From Neisseria subflava (GTDB lineage Bacteria > Pseudomonadota > Gammaproteobacteria > Burkholderiales > Neisseriaceae), in NCBI RefSeq assembly GCF_024205745.1, contig NZ_CP073117.1, positions 1,302,001 to 1,366,000 on the forward strand: 64,000 nt of DNA. The letters are read 5' to 3'. Each line of letters starts with the position of its first letter. Position 1 is the first letter of the stretch. The notes under the pieces were generated by a model, which was given only the letters and a program-made list of their open reading frames with translations, had not been told where the DNA came from and ran no database searches. Of this stretch, positions 31,101 to 38,207 are shown piece by piece. The position numbers and the translations under genes are program-made.

Positions 31101-31424
31101 AAAGAACTTTTGAAAGAATGGCTGGTATATTTCCGAATCGGACAAAATACCCCCTTGCCGTTTTTTGCCAAAACCAGTCTTGCCGCGGCGGAGGAGTACA
31201 ACAAAAAAGAGGATTGGGATGCTGCCTTGAGAAAAGCCCATGATGTTTTTAACGGCAACAAAATGAGCAAAGGGCAGAAGGAATATACCGAAGTGAAGCT
31301 GGTGTTTGGCCATTTGGAAGAATCGCCTCTTGATGAGCCGCTATTTGAAAACCTCGTCGTCAATCTGCTTGTTCCGCTTTTGACCGGCGTGGCAGGAAAA
31401 ACCGATACAACAGAACAGGAGTAA
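28137..31424 (+). CDS. recC: Exodeoxyribonuclease V gamma subunit (RecC)
   Basis: RecC is the scaffold and Chi-scanning subunit of the RecBCD helicase-nuclease, which resects double-strand breaks for recombination. The 1,095-aa protein is of normal length and opens with FYLFQSDRLESLAE, followed by EEVVVQSQGMRRYLN and LPAGLAWQLMRKL, characteristic of RecC. The later ITFCSMVPMRSLPFKMVCLLGLNDGDFPR block corresponds to the inactivated helicase motif region. DUS cores occur inside (AT-type about 29082, others near 30430 and 30853). The next gene starts 3 bases after its stop. recB and recD are not in the window. Confidence 0.94.
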   Translation: MFYLFQSDRLESLAEMCARIHQASPLDSVLAQEEVVVQSQGMRRYLNVFFARELGVAANLKFSLPAGLAWQLMRKLVPDVPPLSPFSPEVMRWRLLDLFRSEAFQTAPEYENVRLKLESYLHSSASADYQLAGQMADIFDQYLVYRPDWIDAWQAGKLLGLGDDEDWQARLWRYLDDGSQSAPHRVALWEKLLVQLDKSVLPQRFFVFGISTMAPMYLQLLHQISKHCDVFVFALNPSSQYWGEVIDEAQILKRGDEADLSQAGHPLLASLGKQGRDFFDFLSEVETEQDIQVYEEGKDDTLLHCLQNDIQNLIMPSERLYQQEESEAGLVQVHDADGNPVYVEPDKLLNDGSVKIVAAHSPLRELQILKEELSLVLQNNPDWQPHDIAVLTPNIEPYSPFIEAVFGQAHAGSQALPYSISDVKLSRRQPLLYALAQTLDLLESRFEVDKVLPLLESRLVLQRFGLSEEDVPLLHETVAGLNVHWGLDQTMREGKDNLFTWQQAVERLALGWMLPEGGNGMWQGVSAWHSNVNQLDVFSGFAEFIRTLADMAAQWQAPANVESWVQRCRDLLEKLFAPDTDDQYAKQQFEQSLAKWQEEVQLAGFDGLLPCKTVIRHIRRFLDSESQAGFLSGGITFCSMVPMRSLPFKMVCLLGLNDGDFPRNTKAAVFDLIAKHPKKGDRARRDDDRYLFLEALISAREMLYLSYIGRDIRNDAEFAPSSLISELLDTIAAMTGKSGRELSEKWVKHHPLQAFSRRYFQKDALSDGLFSTRQDYADALNQPPAEAQPFFLEALNQEEPGKTIHQGELISFWRNPVKVWLKRNLSWDQPYLDGAWESAEPFEPQHEGRIADAYLDARRTGEDFEDTAIRLNAESLMPVGELGGLWQKQYQISAKNVDAELIRSDKRPSEPYEEHFDDLVLQGTIGNLYECGRIVFQNQKDNAPNRVARLLEHLIFCAVAPQSVANRQTHIVSLGRTETYAAIEQQTAKELLKEWLVYFRIGQNTPLPFFAKTSLAAAEEYNKKEDWDAALRKAHDVFNGNKMSKGQKEYTEVKLVFGHLEESPLDEPLFENLVVNLLVPLLTGVAGKTDTTEQE

Positions 31425-31427
31425 AGC

Positions 31428-31934
31428 ATGGCCACTTATGCAGAATATTTGGATTTTGATACTGAAGAAGACAGATTGAAACAGCAGCAGCTCTATCAGG
31501 CGACTAAGCTGTCGGCGCAAACGGTGGCGGCGGTTAAAAAGATTAGCCGTCCGCAAAACTGGCTGCTTGCCGCTGCGCCGTATTGCCCTGATTGCCGCGT
31601 GTTTGTGCCGTTTATTCAAAAAATAGCGGAGTTGAACCTCAATATCCGCGTCAACTATATTGCCCGCAACGATTTTGATGACAGCAGCCGTTTTGAGAAT
31701 CCGCGCCAACAGGAAATCGTCCGCGCCAATCAAAAAATTCCTGCGCTGTTTTTGATGGGTCATGAAGAGGACGGGCCTGTGTTTAACGAGTTTCCGCAAG
31801 TGGTGTTGAACCAAATTGCGGCAGATGAAACCCGTCGCACAGAATTGCGCGATGCGTACCGTGCCGGCGAATTTAATGCCGATATTGAGGCGCAGATTGT
31901 AGCGGCGTTGGCATGGGCAGAGCAGCGTTGTTGA
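31428..31934 (+). CDS. Thioredoxin-fold protein with CPDC motif
   Basis: A 168-aa protein of the thioredoxin family, without a signal peptide, hence cytoplasmic. The putative redox site CPDC sits in AAPYCPDCRVFVPFIQKIAEL (about residues 51-54); the later QKIPALFLMGHEEDG contains the cis-proline position. It starts 3 bases after recC and is very likely co-transcribed and translationally coupled with it. No functional link to RecC is known to me, and the substrate is unknown. A DUS terminator follows. Confidence 0.8.
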   Translation: MATYAEYLDFDTEEDRLKQQQLYQATKLSAQTVAAVKKISRPQNWLLAAAPYCPDCRVFVPFIQKIAELNLNIRVNYIARNDFDDSSRFENPRQQEIVRANQKIPALFLMGHEEDGPVFNEFPQVVLNQIAADETRRTELRDAYRAGEFNADIEAQIVAALAWAEQRC

Positions 31935-31997
31935 GCAGATATTATCGGAGTGTAAGGCTGTGTTTTGAACCGCTTTGATATTTTGCTTTGTAATAAG

Positions 31998-32034
31998 AAG
32001 GCCGTCTGAAAAGATTTCAGACGGCCTTTTTTGA
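31998..32034. terminator. DUS inverted-repeat terminator between convergent genes
   Basis: AAGGCCGTCTGAAA and TTTCAGACGGCCTTTTTT pair around a very short loop with a T run. It is shared by the thioredoxin-fold gene (plus) and lapB (minus). Confidence 0.85.
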
Positions 32035-32048
32035 TGCTTAACGCTTTA

Positions 32049-33218
32049 TCAAATCTCGATTTTATTCGGTGTAAAGGTTTGCCATTTGTTGCAGGCTGGG
32101 CAGTGCCAGAAGAAGACTTGGGATTTGAAGTGGCAGTTGCGGCAGCGGTACATGACGCTTTTTTGCAGCTGGCGGCCGATAATGGAGCGAATCATATCGG
32201 TATCGGCTTTCCACTCTGGATTCATATTGCTGAGTTTCAAGCCAAGCAGGCGGTACACGCCGTTGAGGTCGGGTTTTTGGCGGACGAGTTCGACAGCGAT
32301 TTGCGCCGCTTCGGTTTCGCCTTTGAGCAACAGGGCCTTCTCGTAGATGACGTTGATCAGGTCAAGATCGGGAAAGGTTTGCATATAGCCGATGAGGCGG
32401 TTGAGGCCTTCTTCCTGTTTGCCTTGTGCGGCATAGGCTTCATAGAGTTTCTCGCCGACCATGCTCAAATAGGCGTGGTTTTGCTGCTCGATGGCGGAAT
32501 ACGCCTCCACTGCGGCAGGGAAGTTGCCCTGACGGTATTCAATGTCGCCGAGAATGATGTTGGCGCGCGTACATTTTTTGTTGGCTTCGAGTGCTTTGCC
32601 GATGTTGTAGCGGGCGGTGTCGAAGTTGGATTTGAACAGCGCGGCTTGGGCGATTTCGCAATAGAACTGGGCGATTTCAAACTGATAGGTTTGTTCGTCA
32701 TGGCTTAAGAGCTGCGCCATTTCGATGGCTTTTTCCCAGTCGCGGTCTTGTTGGTAGATGCTCAAAAGGTGTTGGCGGGCTTCGCGTGCCATATCGCCTT
32801 CCTGCAAGCCGAGGAAGATTTGTTCGGCACGGTCGACCAAGCCTGCGCTTTGGTAGTTTTGCGCCAATTCAAAAAGCACGCGCGCGCGTTTTTCGTTGAC
32901 TGTATCGGGCGAATCAAGCAGGGCGCGGTGCATATTGATGGCTTTGTCGTTTTCGCCGCGCTGACGGTAGAGCTTGCCTAGGGTCAGGTTTAAGTCGTAT
33001 GACTGCGGCTGCTGGTCAATCACTTCCGCCAATTCGCGCGCGGCACGGCCGCTGTTGCGGTCAACGAGGGCGTCAAGGCTTTTGTAAAAGCCTGCCGGTA
33101 TGCTTTTGGCCTGTTTCAGGACGGTTTTCATATCGACGCGCGCGGCAAACCAGCCCATAGCGAAGAAAACGGGGAGGAGGACGATGGGCAGTAAGATAAC
33201 CCACAATTCGTTGTCCAT
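32049..33218 (-). CDS. lapB: Lipopolysaccharide assembly protein LapB (YciM)
   Basis: A 389-aa protein with an N-terminal transmembrane anchor (LWVILLPIVLLPVFFAMGWFAA), about nine TPR-like repeats and a C-terminal rubredoxin-type metal knot (CRNC and CPAC). In E. coli LapB brings LpxC to the FtsH protease and so limits lipopolysaccharide synthesis. The metal knot packs on the TPRs and is needed for function. lapA lies just upstream on the same strand, as in other proteobacteria. Whether LpxC is the target in Neisseria is not shown by sequence. Confidence 0.93.
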   Translation of the reverse strand: MDNELWVILLPIVLLPVFFAMGWFAARVDMKTVLKQAKSIPAGFYKSLDALVDRNSGRAARELAEVIDQQPQSYDLNLTLGKLYRQRGENDKAINMHRALLDSPDTVNEKRARVLFELAQNYQSAGLVDRAEQIFLGLQEGDMAREARQHLLSIYQQDRDWEKAIEMAQLLSHDEQTYQFEIAQFYCEIAQAALFKSNFDTARYNIGKALEANKKCTRANIILGDIEYRQGNFPAAVEAYSAIEQQNHAYLSMVGEKLYEAYAAQGKQEEGLNRLIGYMQTFPDLDLINVIYEKALLLKGETEAAQIAVELVRQKPDLNGVYRLLGLKLSNMNPEWKADTDMIRSIIGRQLQKSVMYRCRNCHFKSQVFFWHCPACNKWQTFTPNKIEI

Positions 33219-33243
33219 GGTATTCCTTTATCGATTGGTGGCG

Positions 33244-33567
33244 TTACGCTTTGGGAGTGGCTTCGGAAGTCGTTGCCGGTGTTTCGGTTTTGACCGGAGT
33301 CAGGTCTTTTTCGGAAAGGTGGGCATGTTTTTTCACTTCGGCGCGCAGGCGGTTGTTTTCGCTGCGAAGGGACAGCAGACGGCCGAAGAGGGCAAACATA
33401 CCGAACACGATGCCGATAATAAATGCACCGAAAAGCACGACAATCAGCGGCAGATTGATGTTTTGGCCGGGCAGGTAGAAGAAGGATACGGTGTGGGTAT
33501 TGGTGATGGCCAGCAGGAGGAAAACAAGAAGAATCAGGATTTTGATGATGGTAGAGATGAGTTTCAT
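33244..33567 (-). CDS. lapA: LapA-family inner-membrane protein (DUF1049)
   Basis: A 107-aa membrane protein with two transmembrane helices (IIKILILLVFLLLAITN and IVVLFGAFIIGIVFGMFALFG) and a C-terminal coil rich in Arg/Glu and then Thr/Pro/Ala. The motif NTHTVSFFYLPGQNINLPL between the helices is typical of LapA. It lies 25 bp upstream of lapB in the same direction, forming a lapAB pair. Confidence 0.88.
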   Translation of the reverse strand: MKLISTIIKILILLVFLLLAITNTHTVSFFYLPGQNINLPLIVVLFGAFIIGIVFGMFALFGRLLSLRSENNRLRAEVKKHAHLSEKDLTPVKTETPATTSEATPKA

Positions 33568-33781
33568 GGGTTACTCCGAGTTGGCTGCGGTTGGTGCAGG
33601 CCGTCTGAAAAATGGTATCAGTTTAAACGATTTGCCGGATTTCGGATAGGACGGCATGTTTCAGACGGCAGGGGGACGGTGTTTTTATGCTGATGGGTAC
33701 TTGTCAAACCTATATTGAAAGGCGTATTGTTCAGTCTTTAATTAATTTATTTTGCACATCAGAATAAGAAAGGCAATCATC

Positions 33782-34780
33782 ATGAGCAGACCAGTTCCAG
33801 CCGTATTCGGCAGCGTTTTTCACGCTGAAATGCCCGTTATCGCTTATCGTGAAGGTAAATGGCAGCCGGTAGAATGGCAATCTTCCAAAGACCTGACAAT
33901 CGCCCCCGGCGCACATGCCTTGCATTACGGCAGCGAATGTTTTGAGGGCTTGAAGGCATTCCGTCAGGCAAGTGGCAAAATCGTGATGTTCCGCCCGACC
34001 GCTAATATTGCGCGCATGCAGCAAAGTGCGGATATTCTGCACCTGCCGCGCCCTGAAACTGAGGCTTATTTGGATGCTTTGATTGAATTGGTCAAACGCT
34101 CTGCCGAAGAAATTCCTGATGCGCCAGCCGCTCTTTACCTGCGTCCGACTTTGATCGGTACCGATCCTGTGATTGGTAAAGCCGGCTCTCCTTCTGAAAC
34201 TGCTTTGCTGTACATTCTGGCTTCTCCTGTCGGCGACTATTTCAAAGCCGGTTCGCCCGTTAAAATCTTGGTTGAAACCGAACATATCCGTTGCGCCCCA
34301 CATATGGGTCGTGTGAAATGCGGTGGCAACTATGCCTCCGCCATGCCTTGGGTTTTGAAAGCCAAAGCTGAATATGGCGCAAACCAAGTGTTGTTCTGTC
34401 CGAATGGCGACGTTCAGGAAACCGGCGCGTCTAACTTTATCCTGATTAACGGCGATGAAATCATTACCAAACCGTTGACAGACGAATTCCTGCATGGCGT
34501 TACCCGTGATTCCGTACTAACTGTTGCTAAAGATTTGGGCTACACCGTTACCGAACGCAACTTTACCGTTGATGAGCTGAAAGCAGCTGTGGAAAATGGC
34601 GCAGAGGCAATTCTGACTGGTACGGCTGCGGTCATTTCTCCGGTAACTTCTTTCGTGATTGATGGCAAAGAAATCGAAGTGAAGAGCCAAGAGCGCGGTT
34701 ACGCAATCCGTAAGGCGATTACCGACATTCAATACGGTTTGACAGAAGACAAACACGGCTGGTTGGTCGAAGTCTGTTAA
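33782..34780 (+). CDS. ilvE: Branched-chain amino acid aminotransferase
   Basis: IlvE moves the amino group between glutamate and the keto acids of leucine, isoleucine and valine, using PLP. The start ATG 33782 (MSRPVPAVFGSVFHAEMP) follows GAAAGG; an open frame from 33752 adds ten residues with no support. The 332-aa product shows HALHYGSECFEGLKAFR, the PLP lysine in GRVKCGGNYASA, the QETGASNFILIN block and TGTAAVISPV. It is the branched-chain (class IV) type. It stands alone and ends in a DUS terminator. Confidence 0.95.
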   Translation: MSRPVPAVFGSVFHAEMPVIAYREGKWQPVEWQSSKDLTIAPGAHALHYGSECFEGLKAFRQASGKIVMFRPTANIARMQQSADILHLPRPETEAYLDALIELVKRSAEEIPDAPAALYLRPTLIGTDPVIGKAGSPSETALLYILASPVGDYFKAGSPVKILVETEHIRCAPHMGRVKCGGNYASAMPWVLKAKAEYGANQVLFCPNGDVQETGASNFILINGDEIITKPLTDEFLHGVTRDSVLTVAKDLGYTVTERNFTVDELKAAVENGAEAILTGTAAVISPVTSFVIDGKEIEVKSQERGYAIRKAITDIQYGLTEDKHGWLVEVC

Positions 34781-34796
34781 ATAGGGCGCATGTAAT

Positions 34797-34840
34797 AAAA
34801 AAAAGGCCGTCTGAAATATTTTTTCAGACGGCCTTTTTTT
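34797..34840 (+). terminator. DUS inverted-repeat terminator of ilvE
   Basis: AAAAAGGCCGTCTGAAA and TTTCAGACGGCCTTTTTTT form a long stem with a T run. Confidence 0.88.
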
Positions 34841-35492
34841 ATTGGTTTTTAGATGGAGAAAGCAATAATAAAATACTAAATTTTGCAAATAAACGGTAGT
34901 ATTTTAAGATAATCGGTATATAATGCGCAATTATGTTGTAAAAATACACATTGAAAATATCGAATTTTATTGATTTTTCGATGAAGTTAAAAACATTTAT
35001 AGATATTTATTTTGTATATTTTGTAAATTTAGTTAAATTGGGAATGCTAAAGGCATGTTGTGTTAGAATTTCCCTCCTTTTTGGCTTCGCGAGGTTAACT
35101 CTGTCACGCCAAAAAGGAAAGTAATACAAGATAAAACCATTTTTATTTTGCTATAAAAATCAAAAATAACTTAACTTTGGATGAACTAATCAATTAAAAA
35201 GGGACTCTGATACATTTCCGTCAAAAATAACCGGATACATGGTACGCGGACAGATTGCCTATAAAAGTCATCCAAGGGTTCTGTCCATACACCATTACCG
35301 TTTCCAATCAGAAAACCGGCAGAAGGGGAAACGCTGCCGAGTTTCTCAAAGTGGCCAGCTTCAGTTTGGCCTTTATACAGGCAATTGCTGTTACGACAGA
35401 ATCCGTCTTACCTCTTTATTCAATCGAACTTTTTTGTTGCACGCTTGTGCGATGGGAAAGGACGATATTTGATACAAGGAAATACGCTGATT
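34841..35492 (+). other. Long AT-rich gene-poor region before the beta-helix gene
   Basis: About 650 bp without a recognised gene. It contains TATAATGCGC at 34919-34928, a likely -10 with a GC-rich discriminator. A hairpin TCCTTTTTGGC (35075-35085) with GCCAAAAAGGA (35108-35118) has no T run after it and encloses a 22-base loop. The right third (35239-35472) holds a short open frame listed separately. If the 34919 promoter drives the beta-helix gene, the leader would be about 560 bases long. Confidence 0.5.
35239..35472 (+). CDS. Possible small upstream ORF, unrecognised
   Basis: ATG at 35239 opens a 77-codon frame with a Cys- and Arg-rich product (MVRGQIAYKSHPRV... ending CAMGKDDI). It stops 20 bases before the beta-helix start codon, and the ribosome site of that gene lies in the gap. 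It has no clear ribosome site of its own and no resemblance I recognise. It may be only a chance frame in the leader. Confidence 0.2.
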   Translation: MVRGQIAYKSHPRVLSIHHYRFQSENRQKGKRCRVSQSGQLQFGLYTGNCCYDRIRLTSLFNRTFLLHACAMGKDDI

Positions 35493-38114
35493 ATGTCACA
35501 TAAACTTGCTCCTCTTGGCCGTACCCATATTCGTCACGGCTCCTCAACTCCTGAAACCACTTCCGAATCATCTTCTCCTCTAAAAGAATGGATACACACT
35601 CAAAATTGGGGGGATAGTCCGTCGGTTTTTCCAGAACCCAAGCAATTAAGCGGTAAAAATACTGTAACGAGAGAGACAGTGCATGTGGCTGAGGCAGTAA
35701 GATTGGGCGGCACTTCATCATCTTCAGACGGCCTTGGGACAAAAATGCATGTCGCACGGGCCAGCGTTGCTTCTGCAAGCAGCGTTTCCAGTAAAAACAC
35801 CATTGCGCTTAAAGCAACAAATAAACCTGCCGCTACCGATCAAGCAACGGCAGCCAAACCAGTCAATAAATCGATGGAAAAAGTCCTGGCTGAAAGGCAA
35901 AAAATTTACGAAGAGGCTAAAGCAAAAAAAATAGCCGAAGCCGCAGCAGCCAAAGCGCAGGCGGTTGAGCGCGCAAAAGAAGCGCATAAAGCAGCAGTCG
36001 AAAAAGCGATTGCAGAGCGTAAAGCCAAACAAGAAGCCGCCCGCAAAGAGAAAGAGGCGGAAGACAGAATTGCCGAAGGAAAAGAAACAGTCGAAATTGC
36101 GCATAAAAAGAATTTGAACGATTCAGACGGCCATAACAAAATCACGAGCGTTTCTTCCGGCAAAAAAACAGCCATGAGTCACGATAGCCACCTCAGTTCA
36201 GTCAAAGAAAACAAAATTGACGATCATGCCGAAAGCAGGGCTGGTATATCTGGAAAATACCGCGTGTATCAATCTAAAGAGTACGGTAATTATGTTCGCG
36301 TGAATGATTTTGGTGCCGATGCGCAGGGTAAAAAAGACAGCCTTCAGGCATTTAAAGCGGCTTTAGAAGCGGCTCATAAAGAAAAAGCCATGGTCTTCTT
36401 GGATGGTACCTACTATATTTCCAACCAGATTGTGATGGATAAAACCGTTTCCGGCGCGCGTGGTTTATTCGGTTCGGGCATGGGCAAAACCAAAATAACG
36501 TTTGATAAGGCGCAGACGGGCGTATTCAATCCGGACACCAACCATGACGATATCCGCGAATTTGCCGGTATTTTGGTTGATGGACAAAACAATAAAACCA
36601 TTGCCGACTTGTCGGTTCAATATACCAACCCTGATTTTTACCGTAAAGGCTTAAGCTATTTTGGCAAGGTAAACGGCATTTTGGTGAACGACGCGGACAA
36701 TACTTTAATCAGCAAAGTAGAGGTTTCCGGTGCCAATCGCGCTGGTGTGATGTTTACATCGACCGCTTCTTTGGAAACGGAAAAGGGTCAAAAGCTGACC
36801 TTTAAAGCGCGCGTACAAAGCGGCGAAATTGATGAAAAATATGAAGCGCTGCCTTTGGGTGAAAACAACCGTATTGTTGATTCGTATCTGCACCACAACC
36901 GCGTTGCCGGTGCGCTGATCGGTTTCCAACAAAACTTTATCGGCGAGGGCAACCGTTTGGATTGGAACGGCCACGAAGCGGACGGCGGTACCGGTTACGG
37001 TATGGCTGTGGCTGCGGGTAGCTACAATTACGGCATCACATACCGTAAAAACACAACCGACCACAACTACCGCAAAGGCTTGGATGTGCATGATGGTACA
37101 GGCATTGTCATTGAAGACAATGTGTTAACGGGTGACCGGCTGTATGGCATCGTTGCCTACAACCGCCAGTTTTCTATGGATAAAGTCAAAATTACCGGCA
37201 ATACCATTATCCAAGACCCGAGCTTCCGTTTGAATGTTGATGATGACTTGGGCAAGTACTACCACATGTATTCAGGGATTCAGGTGCAAACCAATACCCA
37301 ATACAAAGATTTGCACTCGGCTGATAAAGGTTATTTCGATATTAGCGATAATGTCATTAAAAATCTGACGGTTTATCAAAACAATATTCAGACCTACGCG
37401 ATTGAGTTCCGTAACCATGAAAGCAAAATGGATTACACGCTCAATATGGCAAACAACAAGATCAGCGGCGAATCCACCAAATATCTGATTGCCGTCATCA
37501 ACGATACCTACGACCGCGTTTTATCTAAAAACGGCATTGGCAGCGGTACCATTACCATCAGCGGCAACGATGCCGATATTGGCAAGATTATGAAAGGCGC
37601 GGTACCGGTTTATGTGGAAGAACACCATGGCAATGTCGCGATGCATGGTGCGGTGACGATTCACGACAACAAAATTTCCGTACGTGAAAAATCGGACGGC
37701 TATGTCGAATTTGCTTATTTGAAAAGCAATGCCAAAGAGTACAACATCACCAATAACACATTGAAACTTGGTGGTACTCTGAATGATGCTTTGGTAGACG
37801 TACACAGTACCAACCCTAAGGGCAAGGCATCTTTAAATGTAGCCAACAATAAAATCATGACGGACATTAAAGGCGAACTGTATGATTCATGGCTACGCTT
37901 TGAAAACGACATCAAAACGTATTCAGAAGGCAATAGCCATAACGGCGAAGCACTGAAAAAGGTGAATACGACCGGCAGTAAAGTCGCATTGAGCGATATC
38001 TTGTCAGAAGCCAACCATATTGTCGAAACGACTCAAGAGACTGTGTATCACCATACTAAGAACGTGTATACATCAGGAGTGGAAGAACATCATACAACGA
38101 CAGGGATTTTGTAA
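35493..38114 (+). CDS. Large right-handed parallel beta-helix protein (pectate lyase/epimerase-like)
   Basis: The start at ATG 35493 (AAGGA about 11 bases upstream) gives 873 aa. There is no signal peptide. Residues about 1-110 are Ser/Thr-rich, about 120-215 form an Ala/Lys/Glu coiled coil, and from about 265 a pectate-lyase-superfamily opening appears (VNDFGADAQGKKDSLQAFKAAL, then FLDGTYYIS). There follow many beta-helix turns with Asn ladders (IEDNVLTG, ITGNTIIQD, ISDNVIKNL, MANNKISG, IHDNKISV, ITNNTLKL, VANNKIMTD). GLDVHDG resembles the DPHE active site of alginate epimerases, but this is only suggestive. Such folds act on acidic polysaccharides or serve as surface fibres. The export route is unknown and no secretion genes are adjacent. 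Two DUS cores lie in the 5' third. Confidence 0.75.
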   Translation: MSHKLAPLGRTHIRHGSSTPETTSESSSPLKEWIHTQNWGDSPSVFPEPKQLSGKNTVTRETVHVAEAVRLGGTSSSSDGLGTKMHVARASVASASSVSSKNTIALKATNKPAATDQATAAKPVNKSMEKVLAERQKIYEEAKAKKIAEAAAAKAQAVERAKEAHKAAVEKAIAERKAKQEAARKEKEAEDRIAEGKETVEIAHKKNLNDSDGHNKITSVSSGKKTAMSHDSHLSSVKENKIDDHAESRAGISGKYRVYQSKEYGNYVRVNDFGADAQGKKDSLQAFKAALEAAHKEKAMVFLDGTYYISNQIVMDKTVSGARGLFGSGMGKTKITFDKAQTGVFNPDTNHDDIREFAGILVDGQNNKTIADLSVQYTNPDFYRKGLSYFGKVNGILVNDADNTLISKVEVSGANRAGVMFTSTASLETEKGQKLTFKARVQSGEIDEKYEALPLGENNRIVDSYLHHNRVAGALIGFQQNFIGEGNRLDWNGHEADGGTGYGMAVAAGSYNYGITYRKNTTDHNYRKGLDVHDGTGIVIEDNVLTGDRLYGIVAYNRQFSMDKVKITGNTIIQDPSFRLNVDDDLGKYYHMYSGIQVQTNTQYKDLHSADKGYFDISDNVIKNLTVYQNNIQTYAIEFRNHESKMDYTLNMANNKISGESTKYLIAVINDTYDRVLSKNGIGSGTITISGNDADIGKIMKGAVPVYVEEHHGNVAMHGAVTIHDNKISVREKSDGYVEFAYLKSNAKEYNITNNTLKLGGTLNDALVDVHSTNPKGKASLNVANNKIMTDIKGELYDSWLRFENDIKTYSEGNSHNGEALKKVNTTGSKVALSDILSEANHIVETTQETVYHHTKNVYTSGVEEHHTTTGIL

Positions 38115-38156
38115 GTTGTTGAAGCTGTAATCTTTATGGTTTAAATATCGATAAAT

Positions 38157-38194
38157 AAAAAAAAGGCCGTCTGAAAATTTTCAGACGGCCTTTT
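38157..38194. terminator. DUS inverted-repeat terminator between convergent genes
   Basis: AAAAAGGCCGTCTGAAAA and TTTTCAGACGGCCTTTT form an almost perfect palindrome serving the beta-helix gene (plus) and metE (minus). Confidence 0.88.
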
Positions 38195-38207
38195 CATCTA
38201 ACTCACA

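Noticed and set aside
35255-35503. An 82-codon frame with a hydrophobic stretch overlapping the beta-helix start, as a possible leader or secretion peptide
   Set aside because: It begins at TTG with no ribosome site, is in a different frame from the main gene, and has no recognisable relative.
34841-38114. A prophage carrying the beta-helix protein as a tailspike
   Set aside because: No integrase, structural or lysis genes flank it. Both neighbours are core metabolic genes with normal terminators.
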